Positions 42,005-51,118 of a stretch of DNA of 64,000 nt are shown in pieces (position 1 is the stretch's first letter; every line of letters starts with the position of its first letter). The DNA lies in the NCBI GenBank assembly GCA_964387685.1, contig CAYLXK010000014.1, forward strand, positions 62,001 through 126,000, read 5' to 3'. The notes beneath the pieces are model-generated. The model was not told the origin of the DNA. It searched no databases and saw only the letters and a program-made list of their open reading frames with translations. Origin of the DNA: Bryobacter sp964387685. GTDB lineage: Bacteria; Acidobacteriota; Terriglobia; Bryobacterales; Bryobacteraceae. Position numbers and translations under genes: made by a program.

Positions 42005-42940
42005 CTACCGCGGTTGGCCGATGCCGCCCGCCAGGCCCCGCAGCACGCTGATCATAGCAGGGCCGAGAGTAATGGCGAACAACACGGGAAAGATGAAGAT
42101 GATGATCGGGAAGAGCATCTTGATGCCGGCCTTGGCGATGGCGGCTTCGGCGCGCAAGCGGCGGCGGATGCGCAACGACTCGGCATACACTTTCAAAGCT
42201 TGCGACAGGCTAGTGCCAAAGCGTTCGCTCTGGATGATCATGGCGGCCAGGCTCTTGATGTCTTCAATGCCGGTGCGGCGCACGAGGGCGTTGAAAGCTC
42301 GGCTGCGTTCCTGGCCGGCCTTTACTTGCATGACGACCGTGTAGAATTCGGTGGCCAATTCCGGATAGATGTACTGCATCTCTTCGCTCACGCGCAGCAT
42401 GGCCTGATCGAGCGCCAGGCCCGTGCCGAGGACGATGCCGAGCAGGTCAATCGTGTCGGGCAGCGCCTCCTGGAGCTTCTGCTTGTAGCGGGCCACAAGA
42501 CGGTAGAGGATTTGGCGGGGCAGGAGGTAACCGAGGATGATGGGGCCGATCAGGGCCATGAGTTTGGCGACAATATCGGCATCGCGCTGCAAGTAGAGCG
42601 CGCCTGCGATCAACAAGAGCATAAAGACCAGGTTGAAGAGCACATACATGCCGGTGGCCTCGCGGCGGCGAATCCCGGCTTCGCGAAGGCTTTTTTCGAC
42701 ATCGCGGAGGTAATCTTCGCCGCCGATGGAGCTGACGACAAAAAGGAGGCTTTCCCAGAAGCCCCCGCCGAAGCGGCGTTTCGGGCCCCGGGCGGCCACG
42801 GCAACGCCGCTGGAGCGTTGGAGCTCGTCGAGGCGATCGGTAAGCGGGTTTTCCTGGGGCCGGAAGATTTGCAGACCGCTCCAGAAGATGGCGCTCAGGG
42901 TGGCGGCGAAGGCGACGAAGAAAAGGAGGTTCAGGAGCAT
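42005..42940 (-). CDS. tadC: Tad pilus inner-membrane protein TadC
   Basis: A 311-residue T2SSF-type membrane protein: an N-terminal helix, a cytoplasmic part with LPDTIDLLGIVLGTGLALDQAML and the conserved ERFGTSLSQALKVYAESLRIRRR stretch, and two C-terminal helices (LFPIIIFIFPVLFAITLGPA). With TadB it forms the platform on which the TadA motor assembles the Flp pilus. It is four bases downstream of tadB. Confidence 0.92.
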   Translation of the reverse strand: MLLNLLFFVAFAATLSAIFWSGLQIFRPQENPLTDRLDELQRSSGVAVAARGPKRRFGGGFWESLLFVVSSIGGEDYLRDVEKSLREAGIRRREATGMYVLFNLVFMLLLIAGALYLQRDADIVAKLMALIGPIILGYLLPRQILYRLVARYKQKLQEALPDTIDLLGIVLGTGLALDQAMLRVSEEMQYIYPELATEFYTVVMQVKAGQERSRAFNALVRRTGIEDIKSLAAMIIQSERFGTSLSQALKVYAESLRIRRRLRAEAAIAKAGIKMLFPIIIFIFPVLFAITLGPAMISVLRGLAGGIGQPR

Positions 42941-42944
42941 GACG

Positions 42945-43913
42945 TTAGAACTTCGGCTTCGCGAGCTTGTTGATGACGAGGATGCCGATGGTTTCGCTGA
43001 CGATGGCGTAGGTGAGGATCATGTTGCCGGTGGGGTCGTCCAGCAGCAGGCGGAAGTACTCCGGCTTGAGGAAGGCGTAGATGCCGCCCATCACGACCGG
43101 GACACTGCAAAAGAGGGCGGCGGAGAAGCGCTGCTGGGCGGTACCGGCTTTGAGCTTTTCCGATAAATGGAGGCGTTCACGAATGAGAATGGCGAGGTTT
43201 TCCAGCACCTCCACCATGTTGGCGCCGGTCTGGCGTTGCAGGATGAGGCCGGTGATGAAGAATTTGAGATCGATAAGGGGAATGCGTTCGCCAAGGTTAT
43301 GCAGAGCGGTTTCGGTGGTGGAGCCGAGGGCGAGTTCCTCGAGGAGTTTCTTGAACTCCTTACGCACGGGGTCGAGCGACTCTTCGGCGATGGTTTGCAG
43401 GCCGCTTTGGATGTTGTGGCCCGCCTTCATGGAGCGGTTGAAGAGATCGATGGCTTCGGGGAGTTGGTGTTCAAAGCGGTCCATGCGGCGGCCGCGCATG
43501 AACCCGATATAGGCAATGGGCAGGTAGGCGGCACCGAAAGCGAGGCCCAGTTGGAGAATCAAAATCGGGATGCCGAAGAGTGTCGTGAGAACGTAAACGG
43601 CGATGCCGATCGCGACGCAAACGGCGAGTACGTTGCCGGCGCGATAGCCGAGGTCGGCCTGATCGATAGAGAGCTGCAGGCGGCGTTGGAGGCCGAGCCA
43701 AGTAAAGAAGCGGCCAAAGCTATTGAGGCGTTCCTCTTGGCGGACGATGCCGCCCGCGCCGCGAATGCGGGGGGCTCCGGAGTGCGCCCGAACCTCGCGC
43801 AGGCGGGCAACCAGCGCCAGGTTCTCGGCTTTGCGGGGGACGACGAAGCAGTAGTACGCGGCGGCAAAGAGGGCGGCGCTAAAGATGGCAAAGGAGATCA
43901 GAAGCCAAGTCAC
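42945..43913 (-). CDS. tadB: Tad pilus inner-membrane protein TadB
   Basis: A 322-residue T2SSF-type protein: hydrophobic N terminus, LPEAIDLFNRSMKAGHNIQSGL, and LIDLKFFITGLILQRQTGANMVEVLENLAILIRERL, then a C-terminal membrane pair. Overlaps tadA by four bases and precedes tadC; the pair is the platform of the pilus motor. Confidence 0.92.
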   Translation of the reverse strand: MTWLLISFAIFSAALFAAAYYCFVVPRKAENLALVARLREVRAHSGAPRIRGAGGIVRQEERLNSFGRFFTWLGLQRRLQLSIDQADLGYRAGNVLAVCVAIGIAVYVLTTLFGIPILILQLGLAFGAAYLPIAYIGFMRGRRMDRFEHQLPEAIDLFNRSMKAGHNIQSGLQTIAEESLDPVRKEFKKLLEELALGSTTETALHNLGERIPLIDLKFFITGLILQRQTGANMVEVLENLAILIRERLHLSEKLKAGTAQQRFSAALFCSVPVVMGGIYAFLKPEYFRLLLDDPTGNMILTYAIVSETIGILVINKLAKPKF

Positions 43914-45256
43914 GTGCGCTCCCCCACGGGGATGTGCTCGCTGAAGATCGCGTCGTCAACCGGCTGGCCATAGGACTTGAGCCGCTCGACACAATGCGGG
44001 CGGTAGCCGGTGGCGCGGAATTGTCCAATCGCGCGGCCGCGGTCGTTCACGCCCTCGCGCTCAAAGAGAAAGATGTCTTCGAGGGCGACGAAGTCTTCAT
44101 CGACCCCAGTGACTTCGCTAATCGAAAGCACGCGGCGGGTGCCATCGACCAGACGCCCGGCCTGGATCACGATCTGCACGGCGCTAGCCAGCATCTGGCG
44201 GATGACGCGGTCGGGGATGGCCGAGCTAGCCATCATTACCATCGTCTCCAGGCGGCTGAAGGCGTCGCGGGCGGTGTTGGCGTGGCAGGTAGTCATCGAG
44301 CCGTCGTGGCCCGTATTCATCGCTTGCATCATATCCATGGCTTCGGCGCCCCGGCATTCGCCAATGAGGATGCGGTCCGGACGCATGCGGAGCGCGTTGA
44401 TGACGAGGTCGCGTTGGGTGATGGCGCCCGCGCCTTCAATGTTCATGGGGCGGGTTTCGAGGCGGACGAGGTGCTCCTGCTGAACCTGGAGTTCAGCTAC
44501 GTCCTCGATGGTGACGATGCGCTCTTCTTCGGGGATGAACTTCGAAAGGTTGTTGAGGAGCGTGGTCTTGCCGGAGCCCGAGCCGCCGCTAATGATGATG
44601 TTCAGGCGGGCCTTGACGGCGGCGGTGAGGAAGGCAAGCATGCCGGGGGTGAGAGTGAGATTCTTTAGCAGGTCGTCGGCCGTGAGTAGCTTCTTGCCAA
44701 AGCGGCGAATGCTCATCACGGGCCCGATAAGCGAAAGGGGCGGGATGACCGCGCAGACGCGGGAACCATCGCCCAAGCGAGCGTCTACGATGGGGGAAGA
44801 ATCGTCGATGCGGCGGCCGATGTTGGAAACAATACGGTCGATGATCATGCGGACGTGGGCCTGATCTTTGAAGCGGACCCCGGTTTCGACCAACATTCCG
44901 GCGCGCTCAACATAGACGCTATCGAAGCCGTTGACGAGGATGTCGCTGACGGTGGGGTCGTTCATTAAGGGCTCAAGCGGCCCCAAGCCGAAGACCTCGT
45001 CCAGCACTTCCTCGATGAGGCGGTCCTTCTCGACCGTGGTCATGGGGAGGCCGGTGTCTTGGATAAGACGGTCGGCCACGGCGGCGATCTGATCGCGTAC
45101 GCCTTCTTTGGAAAGGTTCTTTAGCTGCTCCGGAGTGAGGGAGCCGACAAGCTTACCGTGCAACTGCGTGCGCAGATGATTCCAGCGGTCGAGGCCGGCG
45201 GTGGGGCGGGCGGCTGAGCGCGGGGAAGACGGATTGGGTAGTGCGCGGGAGCCCAT
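43910..45256 (-). CDS. tadA: Tad pilus ATPase TadA/CpaF
   Basis: A 448-residue GspE/VirB11-type ATPase. Walker A is GGSGSGKTT at 224-232, preceded by the N-terminal domain (LMNDPTVSDILVNGFDSVYVE), and the Asp and His boxes appear in EERIVTIEDVAELQ and MRPDRILIGECRGAEAMDMMQAMNTGHDG, followed by TCHANTARDAFSRLE. It powers Flp pilus assembly. It is 3 bases downstream of the CpaE gene. Confidence 0.96.
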   Translation of the reverse strand: MGSRALPNPSSPRSAARPTAGLDRWNHLRTQLHGKLVGSLTPEQLKNLSKEGVRDQIAAVADRLIQDTGLPMTTVEKDRLIEEVLDEVFGLGPLEPLMNDPTVSDILVNGFDSVYVERAGMLVETGVRFKDQAHVRMIIDRIVSNIGRRIDDSSPIVDARLGDGSRVCAVIPPLSLIGPVMSIRRFGKKLLTADDLLKNLTLTPGMLAFLTAAVKARLNIIISGGSGSGKTTLLNNLSKFIPEEERIVTIEDVAELQVQQEHLVRLETRPMNIEGAGAITQRDLVINALRMRPDRILIGECRGAEAMDMMQAMNTGHDGSMTTCHANTARDAFSRLETMVMMASSAIPDRVIRQMLASAVQIVIQAGRLVDGTRRVLSISEVTGVDEDFVALEDIFLFEREGVNDRGRAIGQFRATGYRPHCVERLKSYGQPVDDAIFSEHIPVGERT

Positions 45257-45259
45257 GGT

Positions 45260-46441
45260 TTAAGCGGTCTGGGCGAGTGATTCTCCGGAGGCTTTGCCGC
45301 CGGTGGCCTTGGTGACGAAGGAGCGGAAGACTTTGTCGAGATCGCCCGCGGCCTGGCGGTCGGCGACGAAGGGACGGGCGCGATTGATGGATTCCAAAAT
45401 TACCGGGGAGGGCGGAATGCCGTAAAAGATGCTCTGATTGAGGGTCTGCTGGACTTGCTCCGGCGTGGCGATTTCAGGAGTGGTCTTCTTGCGGTAGCGG
45501 TTCACGACGACTTTGACCTGATCTTGTGTGAAGCCCATGCGGGAAAGGAAGCCGAGATAGCGCTGGGCGTTGCGCAGCGCGGGGAACTCCTGCGTGGTGA
45601 CGACAAAAATGGAGGCGGCGGATTGCAGCGCGGCTAGCACCGCTTCATCGACAATCATCCGGCCGCAATCGACGACAATCGATTCGTACTTTTCCACCAG
45701 AAACGTCGAAAACTCGCGGAACATGGCTTCGGTGAAATACACTGAGTGCTCGAGCGCATCGGGCGGCCCGACGACGTAGAAGCCAAGGGGATCGCGCGCG
45801 ACGAAGCCCTCAAAAAGGCTTTGATCCATGCGGTCAAGGTTCTCGCCGACTTCGGCCAAAGTGTATTGCGGGTTAGCGCCGATTTGCATCGCAACGTCGT
45901 TGGCGATCCAATCGAGATCGAGCAGAACGGTTTGCTGTTTCCGCTGGGCGAGGACGCTGGCGAAGTTGACGGCCAGCGTGGTGGTGCCGACGCCGCCCTT
46001 CACCCCCAGGAACGCGTAGATCTTGCCGAGGCGACTGCCACCGGAGATTTGGCGGCGGGGCGCTCGCTCCAGGCGCGACATGGCTTCGCGAAACTCAAGG
46101 CGCTTGAAGGGCTGAACGAGGAAGTCGTTGGCGCCGGCGCGCAAGGCGGAGATGACCGCTTCGCCTTCGGCGTGGACGTGGGAGGCGATCACGTAAAGGT
46201 CCGGGATGGCCTGCTTAATCTTTTCGAGCGAGCGTAGCGCGGCATCCGAATCGCCAGCGAGATCGATGACCAGGGCGGCGTCGGGGAAGCGTTCTGCTTC
46301 CTGGAGCACGCGGATATAGAGATTGGCGGCGACTTCGTTGTAATCGGCGATGACGCGGGCCCCGGACAGACTGGCGAGATTCTCGCGAACGGATTCGCGG
46401 AAGCCTTCATCGGCGCTGGCAACTAGGAGATTGAGGGACAT
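45260..46441 (-). CDS. cpaE: Tad pilus localisation/assembly protein CpaE (TadZ)
   Basis: A 393-residue protein with a receiver-like N-terminal domain (about 1-130) and a ParA/MinD-like ATPase domain with the deviant Walker A LGVKGGVGTTTLAVNFA at about 140-157 and IVVDCGRMIVDEAVLAAL. Such proteins place the Tad machine at the pole. It sits between the TadE-like gene and tadA. Confidence 0.93.
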   Translation of the reverse strand: MSLNLLVASADEGFRESVRENLASLSGARVIADYNEVAANLYIRVLQEAERFPDAALVIDLAGDSDAALRSLEKIKQAIPDLYVIASHVHAEGEAVISALRAGANDFLVQPFKRLEFREAMSRLERAPRRQISGGSRLGKIYAFLGVKGGVGTTTLAVNFASVLAQRKQQTVLLDLDWIANDVAMQIGANPQYTLAEVGENLDRMDQSLFEGFVARDPLGFYVVGPPDALEHSVYFTEAMFREFSTFLVEKYESIVVDCGRMIVDEAVLAALQSAASIFVVTTQEFPALRNAQRYLGFLSRMGFTQDQVKVVVNRYRKKTTPEIATPEQVQQTLNQSIFYGIPPSPVILESINRARPFVADRQAAGDLDKVFRSFVTKATGGKASGESLAQTA

Positions 46442-46463
46442 GGGCGATGCGTCTTTCTATGCA

Positions 46464-46961
46464 TTAAGGGTTGCAGGAGCCGGTATCGGGATCGCAGCCG
46501 GCGCCTTCCATGGGAACGGTGGTTTGCAGATCGGGCAGGGGCACGGGGGGTATGCCCCAATAGCTCAGAAAAGTGCGGTACTCGTAGTTGCGGATCTGGA
46601 CCTTGACAACGTCCGGCACGCAGCCGAGGCTGCATTCCGTATCGCAGAAGAACTCAATGAGGTCGCCGCTGGTCAGGTCGCGGCCAAAGTAGGTGACCTG
46701 GATCTCGGCGGTGCCGCCCACGAATTGGTCGCGGTCCGGCGTGGGCACGTAATTCGTCTGCATGTAGTTGCGGACGTTGGAGCCGTTTTGCCAGCAATGG
46801 GTGGCGGCATAGCGGGCGCCCTCACGGGTCATCTCGGCGGCGCTGTGCCAGATCCAGAGCATTTGGGTGGTATAGAAAAGGCAAAGGCTCAACGGGATGA
46901 AGAGCGTCATGCCCACCACCAGGAATTCGACGGCGGCCGCGCCCCGCTGGCTCCGGCGCAT
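46464..46961 (-). CDS. TadE-like minor pilin
   Basis: A 165-residue protein with a prepilin-like N terminus: QRGAAAVEFLVVGMTLFIPLSL, where Glu in AAAVEF fits the pseudopilin processing site. The remainder has several Cys (VKVQIRNYEYRTFL, CDPDTGSC). It ends at 46464 and starts next to the other TadE-like gene without a gap. It is likely a minor pilin or pilus-tip component. Confidence 0.85.
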   Translation of the reverse strand: MRRSQRGAAAVEFLVVGMTLFIPLSLCLFYTTQMLWIWHSAAEMTREGARYAATHCWQNGSNVRNYMQTNYVPTPDRDQFVGGTAEIQVTYFGRDLTSGDLIEFFCDTECSLGCVPDVVKVQIRNYEYRTFLSYWGIPPVPLPDLQTTVPMEGAGCDPDTGSCNP

Positions 46962-47465
46962 CTAGAGGCCTCCGAAGGGGATGCGCACGCTGGGACGCAA
47001 TAGGATGGGATCGGTTTGGATGCCGGGAATGCGGAAGGAGTAAGGGTAGCCGTTGGCGAGGTCTACAAAGATGTAATTGGGTTGGCCGCCACCTTGCGTG
47101 GGGTCGCAGCCGGTCGAGGAGCAATCGCATTCTTCGAGCGAATCGTTGTTGGGGTTATAGCGCTCGATGCGGACACGGATGTTGGAGGCTTCCAGGCCGC
47201 CGATCAAAGGCGTGGCGGTGAGTTCGCCCGTTCCGGTTAAGGCGACGGCGAGCGCCTGTTGGTAGGGCGCGCCGTTTGTTTCGCAGAAATTGATGGCCTG
47301 CTGAGTGCCGGCGAAACGCGCGAAGGCGTACATGGTTTTCTGGAGCTGATAGTAGGTGTAAACGACGCGGCCGAATTCCATCATGCCCAGCAGCAGCAGG
47401 ATGAGGAATGGGATGAAGAGCGCACCTTCCACCAGACTTGAACCGCGTTGGGTACGACGCCTCAT
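46962..47465 (-). CDS. TadE-like minor pilin
   Basis: About 167 residues from ATG 47465, overlapping the preceding stop by four bases. The N terminus RTQRGSSLVEGALFIPFLILLLLG has the Glu and hydrophobic helix typical of TadE pseudopilins. Later Cys-rich CDCSSTGC follows. The much longer open frame upstream is antisense-like and is not used. Second of two TadE-like genes, so a heteromeric minor pilin is plausible. Confidence 0.85.
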   Translation of the reverse strand: MRRRTQRGSSLVEGALFIPFLILLLLGMMEFGRVVYTYYQLQKTMYAFARFAGTQQAINFCETNGAPYQQALAVALTGTGELTATPLIGGLEASNIRVRIERYNPNNDSLEECDCSSTGCDPTQGGGQPNYIFVDLANGYPYSFRIPGIQTDPILLRPSVRIPFGGL

Positions 47466-48748
47466 TGGTGCAACACGACCTTTCCGGGCCCGTTCGTGAT
47501 GCCGCAGGAGCCGAAGCGGCCCTGTCGAATGGGCATGGGGTTCCCGATGTAGGTGACGAGCAGGCGACCGCCGGCGTCGGTGGGCGACAGCGACGAAACG
47601 CCGGGATTTGGTGCGAGCAGGAACTGGCGAAAGCCAAGGATGTTCATCTCGCCCGTGGCCGTCAGTGTTTCTACAACAGGCACGGTGATGATGCGGCGGC
47701 CCGTGCCGGCATAGGCGGTAAAGTCGTCGTAGTCGTTGAGGTCTGTATCGACGGGCGTGCCCGCGGCCAGCGAGGCGACCTCGGGGATCTGCTCGCAAGG
47801 GCCAGTGGGGGCGGAGTCGAAACGGTTGTTAAGGCCACAGAGGAACTGTTGCGCGCTGGGATTGGGCTGGGCGCTATTGCAAAGACGGGGCGAGGCGGTG
47901 ACCCAAATGCTTTCCGGAGTGCCGACACTAAAGCAGGCAAGGGCGGTGTTCGAAGTGGAGGGGAGCCCATTGTTGCCGTTGCGGAAAAGCTGAGTGGATT
48001 CTTCGGTGAAGACGGTAGCTTCGGGATTCAGGCGATTGAGAAGAAGGTATGGAATGCGTGTGCCCGCGTCGCCCAGCGGTTGCGGAATGGGCTGCCCGGT
48101 GCAGGAGAAATAAAAGGTGTATCGGCTGCCGCGAATAAAGCCAAAGTCAATCGTGTCTTCGGCGGATTGGGCTCCGATAGCGAGTGGCTCAATCCCGCAG
48201 GCCGTGCACAAAGGGGCACTGACGCCCGCGACGGCCGCGGCGGCAATGGGCACTTTGCGCTCCTGGGCAATCAGCAGAAGACTAAAAAAAACCAGCGGCG
48301 CTTCGGCGCGTACTTCCACGCGCGCATGACGCGCGGTGGCACCGGTGGCCGGATTGCCCACGGCGCCGTCCTGGCCGGTGGCCGCAGCCATGCTTTCAAA
48401 GAAGCGGGCTTCGGGCACTTCGCTGTTGAGATTGGTCGTGCCCTCGCCCAACGTAACTCCGCCGAAGTCGTAGCGATTGCCGCGGTTATCCACGACGCGC
48501 GCGGCCTGGAGGGCGGCGGTTTGCGCGTTCGTGGTGGCCAGCTCGGTGCCGATGAGATTTTGCGCGGCGGCCAAGGCCATCGCGTTCGCGATCACTTTCA
48601 ACTCAGCGCGGTTCACATAGAGGCGCCCAAGATCGAAAGCGAAGCCCATGAAGACAAGCATGGCTGAGCCAAGCAGCACGATCATCTGCACGGCGATGGC
48701 CCCTCGTTCGGAGCGCCTAGTTCTTCTTGGCTGGATCTTGGTAACCAC
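47462..48748 (-). CDS. TadG-like pilus assembly protein
   Basis: A 428-residue protein with a TadE/TadG N terminus (RRSERGAIAVQMIVLLGSAMLVFMGFAFDLGRLYVNRAELK) followed by a large external region with Cys residues (LCTACGIEP) and Asn/Gly-rich loops. No von Willebrand-A MIDAS motif could be located, unlike longer TadG proteins. Its start lies 32 bases inside the secretin gene, so translation is probably coupled. Confidence 0.8.
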   Translation of the reverse strand: MVTKIQPRRTRRSERGAIAVQMIVLLGSAMLVFMGFAFDLGRLYVNRAELKVIANAMALAAAQNLIGTELATTNAQTAALQAARVVDNRGNRYDFGGVTLGEGTTNLNSEVPEARFFESMAAATGQDGAVGNPATGATARHARVEVRAEAPLVFFSLLLIAQERKVPIAAAAVAGVSAPLCTACGIEPLAIGAQSAEDTIDFGFIRGSRYTFYFSCTGQPIPQPLGDAGTRIPYLLLNRLNPEATVFTEESTQLFRNGNNGLPSTSNTALACFSVGTPESIWVTASPRLCNSAQPNPSAQQFLCGLNNRFDSAPTGPCEQIPEVASLAAGTPVDTDLNDYDDFTAYAGTGRRIITVPVVETLTATGEMNILGFRQFLLAPNPGVSSLSPTDAGGRLLVTYIGNPMPIRQGRFGSCGITNGPGKVVLHQ

Positions 48749-50138
48749 TGGGGCCTACTGTTGCGGGCTTGGGCTCGGCGTTCTTGCCGTTTTTCTTCTT
48801 CTTATCTTTCTTGGCGGCCTCTTCCTTCGTCGAGATCTGGAAGGGCTCGAGTAGGGTGGGCAGTTCGGCCTTCTCTTCGGGGGAAAGCGGCTTAACGAAG
48901 CGGGGCGTGATGACAACCAGCAATTCGTCGGTGGTCTTGCGCGTGCTGCGGCTTTGGAAAAGTTTGCCGAGGATCGGGATGTCGCCCAGGCCGCGGATCT
49001 TGCTGATGGTCTGAAATACGCGGTTGTCGATTAGGCCGGCGATGGCAAAGCTTTCGCCCTCGCGCAAGACGACCTCCGTTTCGGCGCGGCGGGTGCTGAC
49101 GGCGGGGATCTGAACACCCTGCAATGTGACGGCGTTCGAATAATCAAGCGAGCTCACTTCGGGGCGGACTTTCAAGTGGATGGCGCCCGAGTCGGTGAGC
49201 GTGGGCGTGAAGCCCAGTTGGACGCCGAAGGGGCGGAACTGCACGGTAATAACAGGAGCGATGGCGCCGCCTGTCGTGGTGGCGTTCAAGGTAGGAAAGG
49301 GGAATTCTCCGCCGGCGACGAAGCTGGCTTCCCGGCCCTCGAGCGTGACGAGGTTGGGCTCGGCGAGGATCTGGAGGAGGTTGCGGTTAGAGAGGGCCCG
49401 GATGGTAGCGCCGATGTTCAAGTCCGGCCGAAACGCGAAGAGGTTCAAGAGGTCCGCAAAATTGATCGAAGTATTCGAAAACTCCTGATCCTGAAACTGC
49501 AGCGCGCTGATACGGGGGGCCTGGAACTGCTGGGTGCTTAGAGTGCCGAGGAGCTTGGGGTTGCGCGAAAAATAATTGAAGCCGATTTCGCTCAAGGCGG
49601 CACGGTCGACGCTGGCGAATTTAACCTCCAGCATGATCTGCTTCGGGTCGGCTTTCTTGGGCAACTCGATGAGGTTGATGACGTCCTTGGTGTGCGTCTT
49701 GGCGAGCGCCGCGGCCCGTTGAGCGCTTAATGGATTCTTGACGCTGCCGGTAAGGACGATCGTCTGATCGTTGCCGGTGAACTGGACGTTGTCGTCGGGG
49801 ACCTCCCGCTTGAGCTCTCTCGAAAGCAAAGCGTTGAAGTCTTCGACCGGAGTTAAGTCGGCAAGCACTTGGATATCGAAGCGGCGCGGGCCCTGGCCTT
49901 CTTCCCAAATGATGAGCGTGGTACGACCGGGCCCCTTCGCGGTGACCATCACTTCCCGCGGGCTGACAACGATGGCGTCGGCAATCTTTGGCTCCGCCAC
50001 CACCACCTTATTGATGTCGTCGTTGAAGGGCAGCAGCTCGCCCTGGCCGGTGATCAGCGATAGCTTCTTTACGGCTTCCTGCGGATGGGCAAGCGCGGCT
50101 GTGAGCAGGATTAGCGCCGGCAAGCGGGGGTTCGTCAT
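48717..50138 (-). CDS. cpaC: Tad outer-membrane secretin CpaC/RcpA
   Basis: A 473-residue secretin: N-terminal pilus-associated domain (LSLITGQGELLPFNDDINKVVV), a BON-like part (TIVLTGSVKNPLSAQRAAALA), and the secretin core (about 220-420, LVTLEGREASFVAGGEFPFP, QLGFTPTLTDSGAIHLKVRPEVSSLD, ILGKLFQSRSTRKTTDELLVVITPR). The C-terminal 50 residues are Lys-rich. It forms the pore through which the pilus leaves the cell. Overlaps cpaB and the TadG-like gene. Confidence 0.94.
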   Translation of the reverse strand: MTNPRLPALILLTAALAHPQEAVKKLSLITGQGELLPFNDDINKVVVAEPKIADAIVVSPREVMVTAKGPGRTTLIIWEEGQGPRRFDIQVLADLTPVEDFNALLSRELKREVPDDNVQFTGNDQTIVLTGSVKNPLSAQRAAALAKTHTKDVINLIELPKKADPKQIMLEVKFASVDRAALSEIGFNYFSRNPKLLGTLSTQQFQAPRISALQFQDQEFSNTSINFADLLNLFAFRPDLNIGATIRALSNRNLLQILAEPNLVTLEGREASFVAGGEFPFPTLNATTTGGAIAPVITVQFRPFGVQLGFTPTLTDSGAIHLKVRPEVSSLDYSNAVTLQGVQIPAVSTRRAETEVVLREGESFAIAGLIDNRVFQTISKIRGLGDIPILGKLFQSRSTRKTTDELLVVITPRFVKPLSPEEKAELPTLLEPFQISTKEEAAKKDKKKKNGKNAEPKPATVGPSGYQDPAKKN

Positions 50139-51115
50139 TTGGATTTCTCGAAGACTTCCTGAACGTGTTTGTCGCCCCGGTAGACGTCCACGATCTTTTG
50201 CGGAGGCTTGGGCGCTTCGACTTCTTTTTTCGCCACTGTCTTTTTGGAGATGGTGGTGAGGTCGGCCCAGGATCCGTCGTTGTTCACGACGCGAGCAGCA
50301 GCGCTTGCACCCGGAGTTCCCGGGAAGTTCGGTAGACCCTTGGCCATCTTCATCATGCGTTCTCGGCGGGCGCCCAGGTAGGGGTCGAGAGTATCGGCGT
50401 AGGTGGGGTCGGACTCGGCGAGCTTTCCAGCATCGAGAGGATTGCGCAAGGTGAGGCCAATCTTGCCATTGTTCTTGGCTAGTTCCAGCTTGGCGGCATC
50501 GTCGGCGTTCACCAGCAAGGTGACGGCGCGGGACTGAGTGCTGGACTGGTTCGCGGCACCGGGCTGAGCCGCGGCCGCGGCGGCGCGGGGATCCGTCTGA
50601 GCGACTTCCGTCGTACGCCCAACGCTTAGGACAACGACGTCTTCGAGCACTACTTTACTCATAGCTTCATTCAGGGAGCCGGAACGCGTATAGATTACGT
50701 CCACATGGGCGCGCGGTTGAATGAGGCCGGCTGCGCTGGTGGAATCCGTAACCTGGACGCTTACGGCGCGCTTGCCTGGCGGGATGGTGGCCGAGACGCC
50801 TTCGATGCCGCCAATGGCGGCAAGACGCGTCATGGTGACGGGCTCATTGGCGCCAATTGGAAATAGGAGAGTGCGCTCAAGCAGCGCTTTTTCGTCTTTG
50901 AAAACGCCGCGGGGCTGATCTTTTTCCGGAACGCTGACGGCTTTTAGATCGCCCTTGCGCAGCTTCGTGCCGGCGGAGAGATCGCGGGCGGCGGCCATGA
51001 CTTTGACGGTCTTGGACTGACTGGCCGAGGTGGTTGCCGAGTAAAGCAACCAAGTCAGCAGGGCCGCCGAGACCCAAGCGCCGCCAAAGATCAAAAGTAA
51101 TTTGTTGCGGTCCAT
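50135..51115 (-). CDS. cpaB: Tad pilus assembly protein CpaB/RcpC
   Basis: A 326-residue periplasmic protein anchored by one N-terminal helix (KLLLIFGGAWVSAALLTWLLYS), with the SAF domain (VMAAARDLSAGTKLRKGDLKAV) and RcpC-type part (VVVLSVGRTTEVAQ, VTLLVNADDAAKLELAKNNGKIGLTLRNPLD). It assists secretin assembly. Overlaps cpaC by four bases. Confidence 0.93.
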   Translation of the reverse strand: MDRNKLLLIFGGAWVSAALLTWLLYSATTSASQSKTVKVMAAARDLSAGTKLRKGDLKAVSVPEKDQPRGVFKDEKALLERTLLFPIGANEPVTMTRLAAIGGIEGVSATIPPGKRAVSVQVTDSTSAAGLIQPRAHVDVIYTRSGSLNEAMSKVVLEDVVVLSVGRTTEVAQTDPRAAAAAAQPGAANQSSTQSRAVTLLVNADDAAKLELAKNNGKIGLTLRNPLDAGKLAESDPTYADTLDPYLGARRERMMKMAKGLPNFPGTPGASAAARVVNNDGSWADLTTISKKTVAKKEVEAPKPPQKIVDVYRGDKHVQEVFEKSK

Positions 51116-51118
51116 CGG

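Noticed and set aside
47438..48667. 409-codon plus-strand open frame
   Set aside because: Antisense to the TadG-like gene, whose N-terminal helix and gene context are convincing.
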